Assembly (NCBI RefSeq): GCF_029784155.1
Contig: NC_073691.1
Span: 125,674,714 to 125,738,713 of the forward strand
Direction of reading: 5' to 3'
DNA: 64,000 bases
Source: Uranotaenia lowii
Lineage: Eukaryota > Arthropoda > Insecta > Diptera > Culicidae
Shown: piece after piece, positions 59,719 through 64,000 of the stretch
Layout: every line of letters starts with the position of its first letter
Numbering within the stretch: position 1 is the first letter of the stretch
Notes under the pieces: generated by a model
The model's input: the letters and a program-made list of their open reading frames with translations, nothing else
The model's database searches: none
What the model was told of the DNA's origin: nothing
Position numbers and translations under genes: made by a program

Positions 59719-59862
59719 TGTTGAAACACGTGGATGTTGAATTGCGTCTAGATCATAGTAAGCGATTATATGTTAGTCATAAGAATGCAATTTGAAATAA
59801 ATTTAATCCTGTTCTAACTGCCAAGCAGAGTAGTTTGTTTTACGGCTCTCGTCCGAATACCA
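59719..59862 (+). repeat. probable 5' LTR of the Copia element
   Basis: Starts TGTTGAAACACGTGGATGTT and ends ...GAATACCA. The 3' LTR is outside the window, so the borders rest on TG...CA and the primer site that follows. Confidence 0.55.
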
Positions 59863-59865
59863 ATA

Positions 59866-59876
59866 GGTTATGGGCC
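59866..59876 (+). promoter_or_regulatory. Copia-type primer-binding site
   Basis: GGTTATGGGCC matches the internal initiator tRNA-Met segment used by Drosophila copia (primed by a tRNA half-molecule). Confidence 0.55.
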
Positions 59877-59957
59877 TTTTGAGAGTTCGTGAAGAAATCG
59901 AAGCGCATCAAGAACTGAAGATTTGAATCATCAAGCAGTTTTAAGATGAACGGTCAA

Positions 59958-61057
59958 CCCGAATAGCAAAGACCATGATCCATACCATAACCGAACAGTG
60001 ATTTTCAATTTAACAATAAAATTCATAGTAATTTCAAGATCATTATCAACCTTCAAAAATTTTGAAATCTCCATGTTTTCTAAGGTAACCTTGAAATGTA
60101 TAGTCAATTCATGATGTTTCACAGTTGCCGAATACATCAGAAACATGGTATGACAGTAATTATCTTATGATATTTATTGTGACAGTGAATTTCATGGTTA
60201 AAAGCCAATCCAAACCAAAACGAATATTGGTAAGCTTTCGCTATTTTAACCTATTTTCTATTTATCGTGTAGTTGCTTTTCGCTAAAATAAATTTTTCGT
60301 GAGCACCTTATGTTTACGCGCCATATTTGTCCGGACAGTGTTTTGTGTTCAATAATTTTCGAACAAAGATTCCTATATACGGTGAGAACTTTTTAAAACT
60401 TGTTTTTCCTTTTATCAATTTCTATGTTTGTTTCTTTTCTTTCTAGGAGCTGCTAAAAGTCGGTCTAGCATACGAAACTATTGTCACCGTCGAATGGAGT
60501 CGATTTTCACGCCAATGTATCCGAACATGACGGAGAAAGAGAAGTCGGTGGAAAAAACTACATGGATATATTCTCTATCCAGGAAGAAAAATGTGATCAA
60601 TGATCCTAAAATGTAAGTGGATTTGTTAAAATAAAAGTATCGATAAAAATTTAGAATTTGATTAAAATAATCCGAAACCCCCCTATCAAAATATACATAA
60701 TTTGTGAACCATGAAATTATACGGTAAAAAAATATTTAAAAACGACGAAAATTCATTGTAGGACAATAAATTTCACAGTTCCTATTAGAAAAACTGGATG
60801 CTAAAATAACCATCAACATAATAGTTTCGTGTTTTCAAATGTATGGGAAAAAGTTGATTTTTTCATGGTTAAGTTGCTTAACAACCCCCCTTTTTCATGG
60901 TAATTTTTGCCAAAACCATGGCTTTTATTGTCGAAAACATTGAATTTGACAGTGAATTCAAGGTTTCAATACCATAATATTCATAGTATAAACCATAAAA
61001 TACATGGTAGAGTAAAAATGAAATTCATAGTTTTTTCACCTTACTTTTTTATTCGGG
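59958..61057. mobile_element. CCCGAATAG-family element, insertion 1 in Copia gag
   Basis: Left CCCGAATAGCAAAGACCATG, right read inward CCCGAATAAAAAAGTAAGGT, AA on both sides (59,956-59,957; 61,058-61,059). Subterminal zones repeat CATGGT/ACCATG and TTCATAG words. The right arm is homologous, in reverse orientation, to the left arms at 61,324 and 20,938. Core carries plus-strand cargo. Confidence 0.9.
60312..60635 (+). other. gene-like cargo of element 59,958
   Basis: Frame APYVYAPYLSGQCFVFNNFR…PIY runs to a donor (GTGAGA at 60,382). A 65 bp intron ends TTTCTTTCTAG (60,446), and exon 2 continues in frame (GAAKSRSSIRNYCHRRMESI, FTPMYPNMTEKEKSVEKTTW…) to a stop at about 60,616, with AATAAA at 60,630-60,635. 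About 80 codons are open across the splice. Unknown product. Confidence 0.4.
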
Positions 61058-61323
61058 AAACCAATCCGAACGGAGTTAACTCGCCGGGCGCCGGTCACAG
61101 TCGCAGCCAGAATTCCTTGGCTCTGCCGTCGATCGAGCTTCTGATGGGACGAGACAACTGGTCAACCTGGAAGTTCGCTGTGCAGACATTTTTGGAGCTG
61201 GAAGACCTGTGGGAAGCGGTCAAGCCGGGTCAGAACCCTGACGGAAGTTTCGAGAACGTGGATGCAGATAAGGATAGACGAGCACGTGGGAAAATCATTC
61301 TCCTGCTCGACCCCGTTAATTAT

Positions 61324-62356
61324 CCCGAATAGAAAAACATTGTGAAAAAACCATGAATTTCATTTTCACACTACCATGGATTTTACGGTTGACACATGAA
61401 TATCATGGTGCAGGAAACCTTGAATTAACTGTCAAGTTAATCTTTTTCGACATTGAAATTTATGGTTTTCGCGAAATTAACCATGAAAAAAGGGGGTTGT
61501 TAAGCAACTTAACAATGAAAAAATCAACTTTTTTCCATACATTTCGGAACACAAAACGATAATATTTATGGTTATTTTAGCTTCCAGCTTTTTACAAGGG
61601 AATCGTGATATTCATTTTACTTTCATTGTTTTGACGATGATCATTAATTTTCACATTTTTTTCATGGATTTTATATTTTTTCGCTTCAGCTCATATTGCA
61701 TTGCTTATAGTTAGGGAAATAAAAAAAACAAAAAGATTCATTTATGTCATAATATTTATTCACAAATCACAATCCACTTACAAATTTACATAAATATTTC
61801 TTTGAGAGTCACTGTTTCTTCGCGAGTTCTATGTATACTAGCTCAGGTTGAGCTCCAGAAATCCTTCTTGAGAAATCCACCGTCACAGAATTTGATTTTT
61901 CGGCAGACATCCGGTAGCGCGATTCTCCGTGGACTGATCTGCCTCAACATCGTTTGCTTCTCCTGAAATAAAAAAAAAACATAAGTTTCAAACAGCTTAA
62001 TCCTTAAAATCGATACAACATACCATTATTTTAAGTGAATTTACAGCTCTTGGGCAAAGTTTGAACAAAAAAAAATTCAAACACCTTCGCGTACCACGTG
62101 CACCAAACCTGATGAAAATTTTCGTTTGACAGCAAATGCTACACGCTCGTTTTGAAATCCAACCAACTAGGCAGAACATACAGTGAAATAATATATTTTT
62201 ACAGTGGTTTTCATGGTTGCTGTAATATTCATGGTAATTTCATCTTCATACACAAATTTTACTTCCAAGGAAAGATTTTGATTTTACATTGTTATTCACT
62301 GTTATGTTAAAAATTATTGTTTATTTACTGTAAGACCGCGGTCTTGGCTATTCGGG
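61324..62356. mobile_element. CCCGAATAG-family element, insertion 2 in Copia gag
   Basis: Left CCCGAATAGAAAAACATTGT, right read inward CCCGAATAGCCAAGACCGCG, AT on both sides (61,322-61,323; 62,357-62,358). Deletion rejoins the gag frame (…DPVNY then VHVRD…). Word arrays of CCATGAA/TTCATGG. Cargo on the minus strand. Confidence 0.92.
61752..62179 (-). other. gene-like cargo of element 61,324: putative 91-aa spliced ORF
   Basis: ATG at 62,179 opens MFCLVGWISKRACSICCQTK and continues 52 codons to an exon end …SLKIM at a GTATGT donor (62,023). A 61 bp intron ends TTTTATTTCAG (61,963). Exon 2 (EKQTMLRQISPRRIALPDVC…KKDFWSST) stops at 61,843. AATAAA follows near 61,757. In frame throughout. Cys-containing, basic; no family recognised. 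Confidence 0.4.
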
Positions 62357-62831
62357 ATGTGCATGTGAGGGACGTGCGAACCGCTCGAGAAACGTGGTCA
62401 CGCCTGGAAGCAGCATTTGAAGATTCCGGATTAACCCGGAAAGTTGGATTGTTGCGAAAACTTATCACGACTAATTTGGATTGTTGTGATTCCATGGAAA
62501 CCTTCGTAAACAGTGTCATAGCAACCGCACATCAGTTGCGTGGCATTGGTTTCGATATCAGCGACGAATGGGTGGGCACGTTGTTGCTTGCTGGTTACCT
62601 GAGGAGTATCGCCCCATGATTATGGCGCTTGAAAATTCGGGAGCAGCGATAAATGCGGACATCATCAAGACCAAATTGCTGCAAGAAACGAGAGTGCCGT
62701 CGTCTGGTGTTGCTTTTGCTGGTAAAAAGCATGGTCACAAACCGAAGCCGGAGGAAAAACCATCATCAAGCAACGGTCCCAAGTGTCGACGATGTGGAAA
62801 ATTCGGTCACTTTGCCAAAGCATGTAAGGTA

Positions 62832-63756
62832 CACCGGGGTAAGTGGGGACGCGGGGTAAGTGGGGACGGTGGCTATTAAAACAATACTGTGTACTATTTT
62901 TTCAAACTTTTAATGCAGAATGTTAAATTTACTTGTAATCAATCCAATAACTGTAAACGAGTTACGGTTCCGACAATTGCGGATGTTTACGGTGACTTTT
63001 TGTAAATTTTCTATTTTTAACTACGATGTGGAGTTGATGTACATCTTTTTCAATCGCAAATTTCTCGTAAACTAGCTGGCTCTTGACGAAAAATTCTACA
63101 TTGAAACAATCCTTACATTCGAAACAACCAGTTAGGAAAAGAAACGACGGTTAAAAATTGAGAAAAAAGGGTTTATTTGCAAAAATCTAAAATTTTGTCT
63201 CCAAACCCTACCTGGGGTAAGTGGGGACGGCTTTATAAAACTTGATGTTTACACATTTTTTCAATTTTCTCTCCTTCATTCAATACAATTTAGCTTTATT
63301 TAGGATTTAGATAAAGAAAAATTGGAAAAAGTACTTGTTTTTTCTAAAATAATTATATATTTTCGATAATATCGGATTACACACAATAATTATTGAAAGA
63401 TGCCTTATTAATAGTACCATGAACTTTTTTCGAAATTTCGGACGGTTCGAGCAATAAAGTAACACATTCAACCAAAAAAACACAAATTTGTTGAAAATTT
63501 CCTGAGAAATCAAAGGGAAAATCTACCGTCCCCACTTACCCCATAAAGCGGGGCAAGTGAAGACACCAGCAGTCCATAACAATTTACGTGAGAACTTTTT
63601 TCGCTTTGCTTCTATCAAGCTCATCTCTTCAGCATTTGTGAAAAACATGTTCACCATCATATTGAACGCAATTTTATCAAAATTGACCCACTGCTGATTT
63701 TTTAATGATTTTTTAAAGTTGAACTATATGAAAACCCGTCCCCACTTACCCCGGTG
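62832..63756. mobile_element. TA-flanked CACCGGGGTAAGTGGGGACG element in Copia gag
   Basis: Perfect TIR CACCGGGGTAAGTGGGGACG at both ends, TA at 62,830-62,831 and 63,757-63,758. GGGGTAAGTGGGGACG also recurs inside, at 62,852, 63,214 and inverted at 63,526. The rest is AT-rich and non-coding. It splits Copia between the gag knuckle and the protease. Confidence 0.92.
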
Positions 63757-63762
63757 TACCTT

Positions 63763-64000
63763 ACTTCGAAACGCTCAGGTAATGCTTGGTGCACCGTTTT
63801 GTCCACGTTTGCTGGGGAAGACAACAGCTGGTACTTCGATTCTGGAGCATCGTGTCACTTTTCGAAGTCGGAGAAAAATTTGCTGAATGTCAAGAAGTCC
63901 AGCGGAACGGTTATAGCAGCGAACAAAGGAGCCATGAAAGTAGTCGCCATAGGTGAAGTTGAAATTTTGCCCGAATGCTGTCCGAAAGACCCTCCGATTG
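63763..64000 (+). pseudogene. Copia protease region, partial at window end
   Basis: Frame beginning near TSKRSGNAWC, with NSWYFDSGASCHFSKSEKNL (the D-S-G active site of Copia proteases) and GTVIAANKGAMKVVAIGEVE. It is one base out of phase with the knuckle frame across the preceding insertion, and truncated by the window edge. Confidence 0.85.

Larger units (their letters stand above)
59946..62829 (+). pseudogene. Copia gag, interrupted by two transposons and a frameshift
   Basis: Begins MNGQ (59,946-59,957); resumes at 61,060 (TNPNGVNSPGAG…, LMGRDNWSTWKFAVQTFLEL, KIILLLDPVNY) to 61,323; resumes at 62,359 (VHVRDVRTARETWSRLEAAF, LTRKVGLLRKLITTNL, GIGFDISDEWVGTLLLAG). A single-base loss near 62,595 shifts the frame to YRPMIMALENSGAAINADII and the CCHC knuckle CRRCGKFGHFAKAC (about 62,786-62,826). 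Both transposon insertions leave the frame exact when removed with one 2 bp duplication. Typical Ty1/copia gag. Confidence 0.85.
59719..64000 (+). mobile_element. Copia LTR retrotransposon, 5' half, with three nested insertions (runs off window)
   Basis: Probable LTR 59,719-59,862, primer site, gag start at 59,946, gag pieces at 61,060-61,323 and 62,359-62,829, and protease after 63,759. Three DNA elements interrupt it. A 1 bp loss near 62,595 shifts the gag frame. Remaining pol lies beyond the window. Confidence 0.85.

Overview
This window is eukaryotic. Long spliced genes, GT-AG introns, AATAAA signals, a 15.5 kb satellite and very dense transposons all point to an insect. The protein sequences and the mix of transposons (RNase H-bearing I-type element, Mag-like Gypsy, Copia, hAT, TA-target and TAA-target MITEs, a tRNA-derived SINE) fit a culicine mosquito, probably Aedes. 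That last step is inference, since nothing here is species-diagnostic.

Layout. 161-15,683 is one tandem array of a ~188 bp satellite, about 82 copies. 16,454-51,021 is NADPH-dependent diflavin oxidoreductase (NDOR1/Tah18), three coding exons and 583 aa, split by a 32,761 bp first intron (17,286-50,046). An intact intronless IMP4 gene lies antisense inside this intron, 284 bp after the donor. THOC3 (two exons, minus strand) converges on NDOR1, with coding ends only 45 bp apart. From 52.2 kb onward the sequence is transposon-derived, with an AT-rich minisatellite carrying a Gypsy element (54,820-59,675) and a heavily interrupted Copia element that runs off the window end.

Most of the NDOR1 intron is one nested stack of insertions. 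An I-type non-LTR element (ORF1 begins at 21,839, ORF2 ends at 44,446) has its ORF1 split by a 17.5 kb insertion (22,517-40,033). Deleting that interval rejoins the frame exactly. Inside it lie a hAT-like element with a perfect 8 bp target duplication (24,310-39,355), a second hAT-like element, a foldback with two 672 bp arms, three consecutive TA-flanked elements in the foldback loop, and inside the last of these a TIR element carrying an ABCC/MRP gene fragment that itself holds a further insertion.

The most unusual pattern is shared by many of the TIR elements. They have short TIRs and subterminal arrays of a family-specific word. Inside, they carry a small GC-richer, gene-like cargo: exon, 55-70 bp GT-AG intron, exon, AATAAA, usually with an open frame running across the splice. 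Elements with homologous ends (20,938; 59,958; 61,324) carry different cargos, which is what Pack-type gene capture would look like. The host genes NDOR1 (cytosolic Fe-S cluster electron donor), IMP4 (18S rRNA processing) and THOC3 (mRNA export) appear intact; no functional link between them is implied beyond proximity.
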